NCBI GenBank assembly: GCA_035610835.1
Contig: CM069445.1
Span: forward strand, 80,011,465-80,075,464
DNA from: Ophiura sarsii
Taxonomy: Eukaryota; Echinodermata; Ophiuroidea; Amphilepidida; Ophiuridae
Length of the DNA: 64,000 bases
Reading direction: 5' to 3'
Shown: piece after piece, positions 36,585-50,206 of the stretch
Position numbering within the stretch: position 1 is the first letter of the stretch
How the letters are laid out: the number at the start of each line of letters is the position of its first letter
Made by a program: the position numbers and the translations under genes
The notes under the pieces: generated by a model
What the model was told of the DNA's origin: nothing
Database searches by the model: none
The model's input: only the letters and a program-made list of their open reading frames with translations

Positions 36585-37419
36585 CATGCATTTATTTTTA
36601 AGGTAATTTTCCATTACCGTTGTCCACAATCTCTCTCTATGAACATGTCCCGATAGAGGGCTCACTCCCCATAGACCGCTCCCCATCAGGGGGGGTAGGT
36701 CAGTTTTTTTATGGCATCGGGCGGAGAAAAATAAACGGGCTTGCAACACTGCCAAATTGAAATCTCGCGTTATCCATTTTCGTGTTTTCGCGAGAATACA
36801 ATGTAAACAAATGGCAGCGCCCATGAAGTGAAATGAACAACTCAATTTGCTCTGCAAATCCACTTAAAAGAACAATTATCACATATCTATTAGTCAACGA
36901 GTGTTGATTCGAGTACGATGGACGTTATTTTGTATTTCGTTTTACCGTGGCATGTAGGACATTTGATGTGAAATACGGAGAATTTTTGAACACATTTTTT
37001 CAACCATACGAAATACGCCCGTACCGCATACGGTCACTATCATCAGCAGACAGCAGTGCATTCAACTCAGTTCACAAGAAGACACCGAGAAGAAACGCGA
37101 TATAAGTCCATGATTACATGGACTGTAATTTACAGTGTTCATTCCAATACATCATGATCATCTGTTCTGGTGGTGTACTACTTTTGACACTGACACTAGT
37201 GACAGGAACACATTGACCTAGCTGGTATGGCTGGATTGTACTAACTTATATTAAGTTATAAAGGTAAGCTTTACTTTTTAATATTTTAATTGTGCACTTG
37301 GACCGAGGGCAACATCAATGCTAATTTGTTATAGAATTCAAGGCTTAACTCTATCTCATGGGGTGTTGCAAAGCTAATGTAGGGAGACACGGAACGAATA
37401 AGGAAAGAAAAATGATGTG

Positions 37420-37490
37420 TGCCACTCCAGGAATCGAACCCGGTCTTCCGTGGCCAGAGTCCAGTCCAGTCCAGTGTATCACTCTCCAAA
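37420..37490 (-). mobile_element. tRNA-like SINE head
   Basis: On the minus strand GACCGGGTTCGATTCCTGG is a good T arm with box B, and TGGCCACGGAAGACC precedes it. An inserted TCCAG/CTGGA pentamer run at about 37459-37477 disrupts the rest of the cloverleaf. Confidence 0.45.
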
Positions 37491-37499
37491 AAGAAATTG

Positions 37500-39386
37500 G
37501 AGACTTTATTGTCCTTTGCATGATTGCGCAATGAGACTGGGTCCACAACCAGCGCAGTGCTTCTTGTCGGAGTTAGCAAGGTTTACTAGATTATGCTACT
37601 CGATCCTTCCTACAACAAACAGGTCAAACAGACCCCTAGGTGTTTTGTTGGTGTGTTTTTTAACTTTTATCCCCTTGAATTGAAAATGACCTTAAAATGT
37701 TTAAAAATCCGTAAAAAAACTTGCAGAATTTTGACAGGCCCAAACATTTTTTTTCTCTTCCATCTGCACGTGACCATTTGTTCACCGATTTCTAAATAAT
37801 GGGTCGGTCAAATGTGCTAACAACAAAAAACTTTTTTTTGCCCGCCAGCTCATGAAATTCTGCTAAGTGGGGGGGGGGGGGGTTACCCAAAATCGGCAAA
37901 AAATATCGCATGATAGAACTTGCAAATGTACCGACGGAACCTACCTATGTCTCTGAAAATGGTACAGTGGTACACAAAAAAGGTATAATACTATATTGTC
38001 AAATTTTACAGCGCACCCAAACCTTCGCCCCCTGTATCCGCCACTGCACAGGGTGTTGTTTTTTGTCACCTAAAGTAAGGGCATCCAGACATTAAAATTG
38101 CCACCAAAATAACCTCGGCTTATTCCATCAAATTTCTTGTTTTGTTATTTATTTTCAGAAATGAGACAAGCAACTCGCAATCAGCTTATCTGTACCAAAT
38201 CATGCACTGAGTGAACCAGCCTCAAGAACCCTTTCAACTGACAGAACGTTCATTCACATACTGTGTTCAACTGTATTGGATCTCACCTACTGTGACAGTG
38301 TAGTTAGAGAAATAAATGATGACGGCATTCAGTCCTTCAAAAGCAGAGTGCATCATTAGATGAGTTTCATCATCTTTCATATTTTTTGCTAAACCGCTGA
38401 CTGGTCTGTAAGAATAACAGAATTGCCTTGATGCCTATATACCTGTGTTTGACCTGGTCATACCTCCTACATGTATGTGGTTGCTTTCACCTCAGCATTT
38501 TGAAAAAAGGATGGACATTTACCGAAATGCACTGCAGGGTCAATTGCCAAACTTGAAATCAATCAATAACAACATCAAGAAACATCAACATAGTCTGCTA
38601 AATATTTATGATATGTACATCAACATTGACAATGACAATGCTGCTGTTCGGTATCAAATATACCCACAAAAGATGCATTTTATCTCTACAAAGGTTAGAG
38701 TGAACAATGACATTGCAGATGAGGGACGGATCTTGTGAGAATCACCGATCACTCACCATCATCAAAACCAAATGTAATGACAATATAAATGAAAATGCCA
38801 CAAATCAAATAATAATACTGTAAAACAGTTTAATTTCTCGGCAACTTTATTTAGCGAATTAGCATTAATTTGTTTCATCGTCCTATATATAATCATTATA
38901 AATATTATAATCGGTGGTAATTTATTTTGGCGAAATTAATCTCCTAGCGAAATTAAATTGCTAGCAAAATTAAGTTGTTTTACAGTATATCAAGACTATT
39001 TAAAAAAATAAACGCGCATGTAGATCAAGCATGTGCAACCTTTTCTACCACCCGGGCCTTATTGTGATTTTGAAATCCATTCACGGGCTGCAGTGATTGT
39101 CAAACATTTTGACCCATCATATCGAAACCGATCAGTTGTTGGCAAGGCTCATCTGCCAATAACAACAAAAGAAGTTGAGAAAAATAAAGAAAATAAAACA
39201 AATTTTCCACCTAGTTACATAAAACTTGCGTTCCATGGTCAATGTTGACAAATTAGCTGTAATTTTGACAAATTAGCTGTAATTTGTAAGCTAACAAATA
39301 GTTTTTTAACATGAATTTTCATATCCCGGAGACAACTGGTCTGTTTTGATGTGATGGTTCACATTTTTTTAATTTGGTGTATAACA
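37500..39386. other. Mostly unrecognised intergenic sequence
   Basis: Contains a G run at about 37869 and a 97-codon open frame (38445-38738) described separately. Hairpin-like AATTAAATTGCTAGC repeats occur at 38880-38975. No other gene or complete element is seen. Confidence 0.4.
38445..38738 (+). CDS. Hypothetical 97-codon ORF, doubtful
   Basis: The frame begins MFDLVIPPTCMWLLSPQHFE and continues with a polar region (RMDIYRNALQGQLPNLKSIN) ending EGRIL. Composition is more protein-like than most chance frames here, but no family, promoter, splice site or homologue is recognised. It may be a fragment of a mobile-element protein or simply chance. Confidence 0.15.
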   Translation: MFDLVIPPTCMWLLSPQHFEKRMDIYRNALQGQLPNLKSINNNIKKHQHSLLNIYDMYINIDNDNAAVRYQIYPQKMHFISTKVRVNNDIADEGRIL

Positions 39387-39609
39387 TATCGAGGTTGAGC
39401 GCCAGAAGGCTGTAACTCAAGAAATGCTATTTTGAAATTATCGACTTTCAAATATTTGGGACTCATTACAATACACTGTAGCAGTAGCACCCAACTTCTC
39501 TAATCTCTTTTATGGTTCTGAAAATTTAGGTTATATGGATTATTTTTGTACCAAAATATCAATTTGCCCAAAAATTGAGTTACGACCTTCTGGGGCTCAA
39601 CCCTTGATA
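39387..39609. mobile_element. TIR element, relative of 15525-15744
   Basis: TATCGAGGTTGAGCGCCAGA followed by AGGCTGTAACTCAA is mirrored by TTGAGTTACGACCTTCTGG near the right end. The interior differs from the intron 6 copy but the ends and size agree. Confidence 0.6.
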
Positions 39610-40949
39610 TTACCCTGCTATGTGCCTGGAACTACACCTTAACACACCACCCTACAGGATTTATTTGTATTTTTATTTAGGATAATATTTCAAATCAAAT
39701 ATGGTGCTTTTTATAATCAAAGTCAAGTTAAATTATTAAACCTATCATTCGTCACCACACTGGTGAGTGCCCCCCCCCCCCCCCCCCCCCAAGATGAGTG
39801 ATCATATTTTTTATTTTTGTTGTGTGAAGTGGATCACAGTAAAAAAAGAAAAGAATGGAAAGGAATTTATTAAGATAATTGACATCTACATTCTTGCTTA
39901 AATATTGTTGGTCAAACATCAAAGGTTTGCAATATTTCAGATGATTTTTGAGGAAAAAACTGTTCAGGGATGGACCTTTTGATCAGTTTTATTTTTGTCA
40001 CCTTCCATACTTGTTTTTTCACCTAAAATGTCTGAAATTTGTGACGGTATTGCGCAGGTAACCCACCTCCAAAGTTGTTTAAGTGAATGCAGAATAATAT
40101 TGCACCCAAGTCAAATGGCATTGGCAGGCAACGTATGCAGTGACATCATCCCAAAAAGGAATGTTAATCTAAATACCTATAGTTTGTTCAGTACCCAAAG
40201 ACAAAAATTGTGATTGTATTTGTTTGTTTGTTTGTTTACACGGTCCGTCCATTTATTCGCACACAAAAAAAATCCTTCTTGTTAACTCATCTATTAAATA
40301 TGGGCGTGCATCATGCATTGTGCGCAGTTGTTTATAATAATCCAGCTGCATGCTAACATTAAAATATACACGCTACGGTTAGAATTAATTTTGTGTGTGG
40401 ATTAATTCACAAGTCTTGCCTATACTGAACAAAGTATAGTGAACATAATAAACTCATACTCAACCTAATAGCACAGACACATACATTGAATAACGTCTTA
40501 AACAAAAGAAACTATTACTCATATATTCCCAATATTTATTGTTTGCTGTCTGTTACAAATAACAAATTAACCATTAAACTTATAAATTATGTAAGTCATT
40601 ATACGGCCACACAGTGTCTCTGTTTGAATTCTATCTATCACTATCAGTAGGCCCGTTCACACTGGTTCTAATTGGTGTGTTGGCCATAAGGCGACGAAAA
40701 ACCACCTTGTTCTATGAGCAAACTGATCTTTCAGGTACATTGTAGGGTCGGGGATTAAAATAACCAAATATTGTTGAAGGGAAAGACAAAAAAAGTTACT
40801 AGTAACCTGATCTGCCATCTCAAGATATAATAAATAATAATACATTTTAGTTATGACTGTGATGAAAATTGCCACCACTCTCACCCCATGGAACGTCACA
40901 TGTCTTAAAAATTAGCCAACTAATTTTTCTTTTTTTACTGTTTACTATG

Positions 40950-41151
40950 GTTTAATCAGTTCCAAATTGGCAAGAAATATTTGTTTTTATCTCTCTGCGC
41001 ACAAAAGTAAAGATTACGTCCTGGCGCACATGGTTTTGGTCGCATTAATGCGTCACACATAATGCACAGTGCGCTTGATGTCTTCATAAGCGCCTGCATC
41101 CTTCTGTATTCATTTGCTGCTGTAATTCATTAATTTGGAACTGATCCAACT
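40950..41151. mobile_element. AATTGGC-type TIR element, third copy
   Basis: GGTTTAATCAGTTCCAAATT at the left faces AATTTGGAACTGATCCAACT at the right. It shares an interior with 13936-14126, including ACAAAAGTAAAG and TTTGCTGCTGTAATTCA. Confidence 0.65.
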
Positions 41152-44100
41152 AAAAGAATATATTCGCGCTACATTTGTTTTCGCGCTAAGATCAGCAAGC
41201 ACAAAAATAAAAATGCACAAATATATTCCTTTTGTATGTAGGTCTATGTAAGGAACCTCAAAATCTCAAAAAACACTTCTTTTTTTTACACAAACAAAAA
41301 TTTCCACTTTTATAGTATACCATCTTTGAAACTTGTTCAATGACAATATCTGTTAGGCAACAAAAGAAAACCCTGTTCTACAGGCCCAATCGAGCCAATT
41401 CTTTTTATATTTTCAAATAAAACAAACTAGAAAACCCGGCGACCATACCTGAGTTGTCAGTTTGCTCGTAGATCAAGGCAGGTTTTTTTGGTCACCTTAG
41501 ATGCTGGAAAAAAAGAAACCCTGTTCTATAGATCCAATTTTTAGAAATTGATGAAAATATTCTCATCCAATGAATACTATAGTAGATTCATAAACTCTGG
41601 CGCATCGGTATTGATTTTGGACCTCGTCCATTAGGCGTTAGAGGAACCCATTTTGACCAATTATGAAACAGCGATACTTTTATAGATGTAATATTATCAT
41701 GATTATTTGCGCTCCATAATCAAATGCTATTCATGATAGTGTGGCTTTATGAATAGAGCTAATCATTTATATCTTTACAATCACGACAACCAAAAACTTA
41801 ATCCAGCAGCTTCAAATGTGTTATCCCTTTGGAAGCGGTTACCACAATAAAAACAAATCGACCATCATCGACCGTATACAGGTTTCGAAAGAAAAATATT
41901 ATGTATGTCATTTTACTTATTCATAATTTAGTGGATACTTTTTATTATTTTCCGTTTTTATTATGCGCGTGGAATAAGGATACATTAAAATGAAAATAAC
42001 AGTTCTACGTATTTATTTGCGAAAAAAACCGGAAAATAATTCAATAATCTTTTTTTTATATACCTTAGGTACAAGACCATTTGTCCTAATTAAATGGAAA
42101 AACAGTTATATCAACCACGGATTATAAACGTTACTTTAAGTATTTCTGGCTATGAGACCACCTGAATACCTTTATCAATTTATCTGAATAACAATACATT
42201 TCTTTATCGTTATGCCGATAATCCAACCGCAAGTTCCCTGTCACTAGGTACATAGTGGTGACTACATCACAGTAATACATGTACACGAAGACACGGGATT
42301 AACCTTGCATATTACGATTAAATTCGAGTGCCTCCCCCTCGTTTGCTTCTGTTACCTCTTTACTGAAATGGTAAATCGCTCAAATCGGCCAATGTCTGCG
42401 AATCGACTATAACCAAATTTCTTTTCTTGTCAGGAAATGTCTACAGATTTATACGGTCATTTTGAGGGCATAATAGGTCCATGACCCAACCCGAGAGGTC
42501 CCTTTTAACAGGGTATTATGTCACCTTATTTATTAACAGTTTTTTAACCTTAATTTTGCTCTGAACAATGACTGTCCATATTTGTTTAATTCACACATTT
42601 TGATGGACAAATTTGCAATTTACTTAGTAGTGAAAATCTGACAAGGCTTCGGTTTTTTCCCCCAAAAAAGAAAAGAAATCGCCATTTTGCCTTAAATAGA
42701 AAAGTGGTTTCTACTTTGTTGCCTTTTTACAGAACTACTTTAATAGTTTGTGTCACCTCAAGTTGAGAGGTGATGTAAACACCACACATGTGATTCAAAT
42801 ATGTTGACATTTGCACCGGCAGAATTTAAGACAAATTATATATCAGTCTTTTAGCACACACCTATGATTTGAATATGCTGACATCTCCTAATTTGAGGTG
42901 ACAGTGAGTAAAGCTACTTAGTGTATTACATTTTCTGGCAATAAGAAACAAGTAGGTTAATTCTTAAACGAGGGGTAAGCACAACATTTTGCATTATATA
43001 TGTTAGAAAAATAACTACTGAGCCCAACTTTTGTATTACATCAAATTTAGAGTAAAACACCACACTTATGACAAAAACGAATATAAACCACAATCTCTCA
43101 ACATGCATTTTTTTTTTAAATTCTTGGTGATTGAAAATCTGTGTTGATCAACTCATACTTTTGTAGTTATACAATGCATGCACAAATTTGAGCACTGATA
43201 ACCATGAAGTCATCGACACCAGGACTTTGAGAGATGGCATCAGTTTTTATTTGTTTTGTCACTAAAATCAAAATTGTCAATCTCAGCGAATGATCCGAGC
43301 GCTCGCGATCATTTCAAAGGTTGAGCGTGTCCTTGCATGCAGTGTGTAATTCCAAAACATTCTCAACGCAGCGTGTAGTCTTGTTGATTAGGGCCGTGAT
43401 TAGTCAATTAATTATTTGTTTACAAGTACGTCACATCTTCCAATTTTACTGCGCCCTTGCCATCGTGAATGTCACGGTCATGAAGCGCACTAGTCACATG
43501 GGACGCTGGGGAATCGTATACGATAAGATCGACAATTTTTTGTTCTATAATCTATATAATCATGCAATTTTGGCTCGATAATTATTTTTCTAACATATAA
43601 TGCTCAATAATGTTGTGATTGCGGGAGCCCTCCTTTAAAAGATACATCATTGTGTTTGAATTAACTGATGCCAAACAAAAAAACCCAGCTTTTTCACCCC
43701 CACGTGTGTGTTTTTAATCAAAACCATAACCAGTAATCAAAATTGACTCATGTAACTCCTTGATCAACAAAATGTATGTCCAGGTACTGTTTAATACCAT
43801 GCACAGAGCATTTCTTGAATGCTGTACCATACAACCAACCTACTATTGTGTTTGGTTCTGGCCTTGTTATCTATACTCCTCCTTCGTTTGTACTGATTCT
43901 CTATTGTTTGTTTCCTTTGCCTTGACTAGACTAGAAGTGAAATTGCTCCCGACACAAAATTCCAAGTAAATTTCACTGTGGAAGATGGCATTCCATTTCA
44001 ATACTACAATTGGTATAACTTTGTTCAAAGGTTTTACACATAGGTAATGTAATAATATATACCTCAGTGATCAGAACAGCTGATGATATGCATCTTTAAA

Positions 44101-45872
44101 AACGTTGGTCTCTTAGACTATAGTATAGAGTCTAGATTCATCACTGCATTGCCCAATGCCATTAATATAGCTACATGTATGAAACATATACATTTGTTAG
44201 TTAATTCCATCTATACATCCCAATGTGAAGTCCCTTGGCCATCATATTCCCTGTTCCATCCACACTTCAGACAAATTTGAATCCCTTGGTCATTCTGATC
44301 CCTGTGTCCCACTGAGTGCAGGTCATTCGTCTTCGTACGATATCCAATGCTTGACAGTTAGTCACATCCATTTGGAGATTGATAATGCAACCTAAAATCA
44401 ATATTGTAAAAAGGAAGAAAAAATGTGGTTATTTTGAGTTCTAGGGCAAATCACTGTTTAAATGCAATAAAAACCTCAGAATCTTAATATTCTACGTCCA
44501 ATCCAATGTCAGAACAGAATCAAGGAACATAATTCAATTTGTGAAAAATTAGTTTGAGTTTGCATAACAAATAATTTCATAGTTGAATATTGCTGTTGAT
44601 GGTGCAAACAAATTCAAATGAATATCCCAATTTAAATAAATATTTACAGATTTTTAAAAATTAAACATTAAAGAGAAAATATGAATGGAAAAAACCCTGA
44701 CTGACCCGACCCGGTTTGCCGGGTGGCTTTTTTGTACCTTAGCCAAAATGTTTCTTAATTTGGAAGGTGTTGGGCACACGCTTGGGTCCTGATAGGTAAA
44801 CCCTGAACTTTTCCTTAACCCTAACCTTCCGTAAAAATATGATTCACTATATAGCCAAAAACAATGTCCACCCGTATGCTAGCATTGATTCAATGACGTT
44901 ATCATCCGAGCTGATATGTGAATACGAATTCCAGGTCGAGCGTTGCCATTGAGGCGTTGACAGGTTAGCTCAATGAAAAGAGAATTTCATACTTTGTCCC
45001 GATCCCCCGGTTTCCACACAAAAATATAGCCTGGCTGTAGATTCAAGATTTTCAGAAATAAGATCATAGATTTGATATACGTGTAGCATATGGACATTGC
45101 ATATCTACCAAATGATTACCAAAACAATTGACCAAATATAGAATGTCGGGTTATTGTAAAATGGCTGGACAAATATTTTTTGATGTGACTAGATTCAAGA
45201 TTAATTCACATGCAAAGCATCTTAATTAATCAATTAATGCAGAAATGTAAATATCTTGAAACGGTTTAAAGCTGTCCAATATTTAACAAGTTCAGAAATT
45301 TGTCAATGGGTGCATGAGAATCTATGAATTTTACTCCATTCAATAGCATGTTAGATGTAAGAATCAACTTGGGATTCTCAGAACTTTACCGGCGAGAATG
45401 GATTCTTGGATTCTTCTCAAATTTCTGACCCTGTTTGAATGCTCATTTAAATCAAAATGAGTTCAAACTCACATATAGTTTTAGGAGTAAGAATGGACAT
45501 CCCCCAATCCTCAAGGTAAATCATGATCTTCCTTTGCATGACACTCAACTTGTTGGAGACATCTTCCAGGATTAAGTCCTTACAATGTATCTGCTTTGGC
45601 AAACATGGCTGGGTCCCATAAGTCTACTACAGAGTCCTGCATGTGGACTGAGTTGGTAGGATCCTGGCAGGAATCCTACAAGAATGAACAATCAAGCATA
45701 AAGAATTAGTTCAAAATCATGAAATTGCTGATTCCATGGTAACTCGTATTACGTTTTAGCGGGCCATTCTTTAATTTCCATTCTCTACATCTCTGTAAGA
45801 ATATTTTGAATTAAGTTTTCATCATTTGTATATATGTAAACAAATGCCCAACATGAAAGATCAGCTGTTCGT
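41152..45872. other. Large intergenic stretch without recognised genes
   Basis: I see fragments of the GGCGAC/AAACCCTGTTCTA family at 41340-41530 and 42650-42730 and paired TTTGAATATGCTGAC-like phrases at about 42795 and 42875. Open frames are short and featureless. No tRNA or rRNA is present. Confidence 0.45.
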
Positions 45873-46303
45873 GTTAAGGTTGGTTTTTTGGCTTAAAATT
45901 TGTTTGTTTTGAAAATATTGACCAAAAAGTGCCAAAAATGAGATTTTTGAGATAAAAAACATTTTTTGGGCACTTTTTGGTCAATATTTTCAAAACAAAC
46001 AAATTTTAAGCCAAAAAAAAAAAATCGCTCCTAGATAATTGACTTTAGATGATTTGGGTGAAATTTTGGAATTTTTAATCAAAAACTGATATTGTTAGGT
46101 TGTCTGAAAATTGTTTACGCCAAAAAGGTGATTTTTGGGCAAAAAATGTAAAAATCACTAATTTTAGTAAAATTTGATACCAAAAATGGATTCTCCGACT
46201 CATTTCATTACACAAAATGTATACTTTTATGTACATCACATTTATAATTTAAAAGTTACAGTGCTTGATAAATTTGGCGCCAAACAGGGTTGACACCAAC
46301 CTT
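45873..46303. repeat. Inverted repeat with long perfect hairpin
   Basis: TTAAGGTTGGT at the left and ACCAACCTTAA at the right bound the segment. Inside, 45886-46018 is a near-perfect hairpin with about 60-bp arms (TTTTTTGGCTTAAAATTTGT, TTGACCAAAAAGTGCC and complements). A relative of the right part (AAAGTTACAGTGCTTGRTAA) is at 52205-52252. Confidence 0.65.
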
Positions 46304-46775
46304 AAGGGAGCACAACACTATGTCGCGTCCCATTGACTTTACACGGTGAGTACTCCATATTCAAGTCGCTGTAAATCCAGAGTGCTAGTGACTAGATCAA
46401 TGAAATTTTGATATGTTTTAGAACCATCCGTGATCTTTAACATATCTTAATATGAACTACAAATCATCGTCAAGATTTTTTGCTAGAAGTCGGCGAAAAT
46501 AAATGGTATGATTACGCGAGTCAATATTCGGTTATTTCCCGTTCATGCACCATGTGTGTAAATCGGCCCGTTATTTATATTTCAGCTAAATTCATCGAAT
46601 TTTCTGTTCTAAACATTAAATATATAATCCATAAAATCCATAAAACACAAATTTGATATCATTACCTCTCAAATTGATGCCAATTTTGCACATTCATTTG
46701 GTCAAAAGGAACTATTATCGTACTCAAGTTTTGCCGGAAGTGCCGCGCAAAACCGACTTAGTGGTGTGCTCCCTT
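46304..46775 (+). mobile_element. Unit A, copy 1 (TIR AAGGGAGCACA)
   Basis: It starts AAGGGAGCACAACACTATGT and ends TTAGTGGTGTGCTCCCTT, giving short inverted ends. A nearly identical direct copy lies at 47776-48255. No open frame of note. Confidence 0.8.
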
Positions 46776-46776
46776 C

Positions 46777-47276
46777 AAGGTGACACTTTTGGTCAAAATC
46801 ATTAAAAATTTGATATCAACTTGTTCAGCACAAAATTTTGAATAAACTAGCCAGATATCATGTCAATCGAACACTCCGTTTTTGAGATATGCTCAGATTG
46901 CGGAGAGCGCATCTTGCGTAAAATCACTATATTCCGGGTTTTTTTATCCTAATCGGACGCGCGTTCTAGGCCTACACTCAACATACTCAAGTAAATTCAA
47001 CTTTTTTGAGTGAAATCCGGGGTGCAAATCCAACCGATTTTGATTTTGATCAGTCACTGATAATGTTGAACTAACATAACAACTGAAAAAGTCACATTTA
47101 ATGTATAAAAAAGAGCATCCCCCCCCCTGGTCCTTGTTAAACCAAACAATTTTGGCATAGTGCGATATTTAAACTGCCCAGATCTGAAATCTACGCATAG
47201 ATTTGGGTGAAACCCGACTTCAGCATTCACCATTTGTGGTATTCCCGTTTCGTGTGGAGCACCGGTTATTTACCTT
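46777..47276 (+). repeat. Unit B, copy 1 (500 bp)
   Basis: It starts AAGGTGACACTTTTGGTCAA and ends CACCGGTTATTTACCTT. It is followed at once by a near-identical second copy. The ends form a short AAGGT/ACCTT inverted pair. Confidence 0.85.
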
Positions 47277-47775
47277 AAAGGTGACACTTTTGGTCAAAAT
47301 CATTAAAAATTTGATATAAACTTGTTCAGCACAAAATTTTGAATAAACTAGCCAGATATCATGTCAATCGAACACTCCGTTTTTGAGATATGCTCAGATT
47401 GCGGAGAGCGCATCTTGCGTAAAATCACTATATTCCGGGTTTTTTATCCTAATCGGACGCGCGTTCTAGGCCTACACTCAACATACTCAAGTAAATTCAA
47501 CTTTTTTGAGTGAAATCCGGGGTGCAAATCCAACCGATTTTGATTTTGATCAGTCACTGATAATGTTGAACTAACATAACAACTGAAAAAGTCACATTTA
47601 ATGTATAAAAAAGAGCATCCCCCCCTGGTCCTTGTTAAACCAAACAATTTTGGCATAGTGCGATATTTAAACTGCCCAGATCTGAAATCTACGCATAGAT
47701 TTGGGTGAAACCCGACTTCAGCATTCACCATTTGTGGTATTCCCGTTTCGTGTGGAGCACCGGTTATTTACCTTA
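47277..47775 (+). repeat. Unit B, copy 2
   Basis: A direct copy of 46777-47276 with only a few differences, such as a shorter C run in GAGCATCCCCCC and one T less in the TTTTTTAT run. A 95-codon minus-strand frame in this copy is not preserved as a gene-like feature. Confidence 0.85.
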
Positions 47776-48255
47776 AAGGGAGCACAACACTATGTCGCGT
47801 CCCATTGACTTTACACGGCGAGTACTCCATATTCAAGTCGCTGTAAATCCAGAGTGCTAGTGACTAGATCAATGAAATTTTGATATGTTTTAGAACCATC
47901 CGTGATCTTTAACATATCTTAATATGAACTACAAATCATCGTCAAGATTTTTTGCTAGAAGTCGGCGAAAATAAATGGTATGATTACGCGAGTCAATATT
48001 CGGTTATTTCCCGTTCATGCACCATGTGTGTAAATCGGCCCGTTATTTATATTTCAGCTAAATTCATCGAATTTTCTGTTCTAAACATTAAATATATTAA
48101 TATATAATCCATAAAATCCATAAAACACAAATTTGATATCATTACCTCTCAAATTGATGCCAATTTTGCACATTCATTTGGTCAAAAGGAACTATTATCG
48201 TACTCAAGTTTTGCCGGAAGTGCCGCGCAAAACCGACTTAGTGGTGTGCTCCCTT
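47776..48255 (+). mobile_element. Unit A, copy 2
   Basis: A direct copy of 46304-46775; the main difference is an eight-base duplication in AATATATTAATATATAATCC. Together with the B pair it gives the symmetric order A-B-B-A. Confidence 0.85.
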
Positions 48256-48762
48256 AATGCGAGACCACTCCGAATATCGGTAACAACCAGAATTAATTAT
48301 ACTTACTGCAGAAAATGATGAGCACTCTGCTTGTCAGCTTGTGTAAATCTTCATTACGTTTTTGTACAGGGTATTTTTCTGGATGTTTCCCCTCAGTGTC
48401 GGTATCTTTCTGCCATTCTGCATTTTGGAAAAAGGATTAAAAGGAATGAAGTTATATTTCAATTTATTCATTCCATTTCACTACTGTTAAAATGTATCCA
48501 TGAACCTGTATCAAGTACATGTATCTATTAATTTTAAATATGTCATGCCCTCCGCCTCCCTAAAGTATAGAATCAAAATAGAAAGTAAAGACATTAGGCC
48601 GCCCCCCCCCCCCCCCAAAAAAAAATGGTGGCGACGTCGCACTTTTCCGATTTGTGTCCTGTGAGTGTTGGGTATTGTGACATGACATGGTTTCTGAAAA
48701 CTGGCGTGAAAAAACAAGCTCTTTAAAAGACCGACACAGTGCCAGTCGCAACTGACCAGTGC

Positions 48763-49067
48763 CAGGGGCGGACTGGCCACTGTGGCGTTGTGGCGATCGC
48801 CACATGGGCCGCTTGGTTTGGGGCCTCTCAGGGCCGATGTGGGCCTCTCAGGGCCGGTTACTCAAATTTTGTGACCGTGCGAAATTTTTTGAACCTACCC
48901 CCCCCCCCCCCCCCCCCACTTACGTGAAATTCACGAGGTGACTGACTGGGAAAAAAATTGGGGCAACCTTTTACGAAAATTTACTACCGGGACGACATAC
49001 TTCATGGTCAAAACGGGCCGCTTTAATAATTTTGCCACGGCCGCTTTCAGGTCCCAGTCCGCCCCTG
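48763..49067. mobile_element. hAT-like MITE with 8-bp target duplication, copy 2
   Basis: CAGGGGCGGACTGGCCACTG at the left and the inverted CAGGGGCGGACTGGGACCTG at the right match the element at 4289-4549. ACCAGTGC lies outside both ends as an exact 8-bp duplication. The interior has a C run at about 48898-48917. Confidence 0.88.
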
Positions 49068-49075
49068 ACCAGTGC

Positions 49076-50206
49076 CAATATCAAACAACAATACCATTCT
49101 CAAATGACGACGATTATTGACAATCACACAACCGATGACGGTTATTGACATTCACACAACCGACAGAGGCAATCTCAACCGACAGGCTTCAGTCTGAACC
49201 GAAAAAAATCAACTCTTAAAAGGTTTCACATTTTTAAAATGTTGCTGAGTTCAAAATGCATGGCCATTTTTGTACCTAAAATGTCACCAAAATCTGCATA
49301 AATGTTGATTTTTTAAAAATAAATTAGTGGAAATTTTGTTTGGCCATATTTTTGGCCAAAAAATGGCTGATTTTACATGATTTGAGAAAAAAGTATCCAC
49401 AAATCTTGACAAACGCAAAAAGTGGGTCGGTAGGGCCTGTAAAAGAGGGTTTTTTTTCCTCGCCTCGGAGTAACGTCACATGCCGTTTGGCGTTTGCCGA
49501 TATAAACAACAGTCGCTTACACTGCCTCGCATGATCTTGGAACGATCTTGTGTATGGCTGAGTAGAGCGTGGACACTGATGTGTTAAAATGTTTTGCTTT
49601 GTTAATTGTCAACAACAAATGACAAAAATACCTGGATGACCGAGGTCCGGGGTGATCTACATTTTTGTACCTATAGGTCGCCCCGGAGTGACGTCACATA
49701 TATGCTGTTGACCACACACCAAAGAGGTAAACAAAGGTCTCTTACAGTTGCATAGCGTACACAGCGTGACGCGATCCCATGGGTGGGCGAGTAGAGCGTA
49801 ACGGTAAAACTGATAGGTAGTTAAAACGTCTGGTTTGTTGTCAACGGCAAACAGCAGAAAGTACCGGTCATTATTTTTGTCTTATTTTTTGATGTTATTC
49901 TCTACATGTATGTTTGGGTGTTTATCCTATTCCTGTCCCACGCCACTTTCATTGGCTTTTTTACTTGCCCAATTGTGTTTACTTGTATTTTTGATTATTT
50001 TCTGAGTTGCAGTGAACCAATTGATTGGCCTATCAGAGCTCTCTATTGAGAGTTACCCGTTTGATTTGTAATCACTCAGTTCATTAACGTTGTTAATGTC
50101 TGTTGGGCGATTGTTCACATTTGCTCTTTATAAACAAACAACAACAAAAAATGACTGGGTCGACCTATACTGAATTACCCCTATGATTCCTATTGTATTT
50201 TAAGGC
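49076..50206. other. Intergenic, no gene recognised
   Basis: Only fragments are visible, including GACGRTTATTGACATTCACACAACCGA-like direct repeats at 49110-49165 and a diverged pair around GGTCGCCCCGGAGTGACGTCA and CTCGCCTCGGAGTAACGTCA. Confidence 0.4.

Noticed and set aside
38445..38738. Confident call of a new gene
   Set aside because: Only a short open frame without any supporting signal; listed at low confidence instead.
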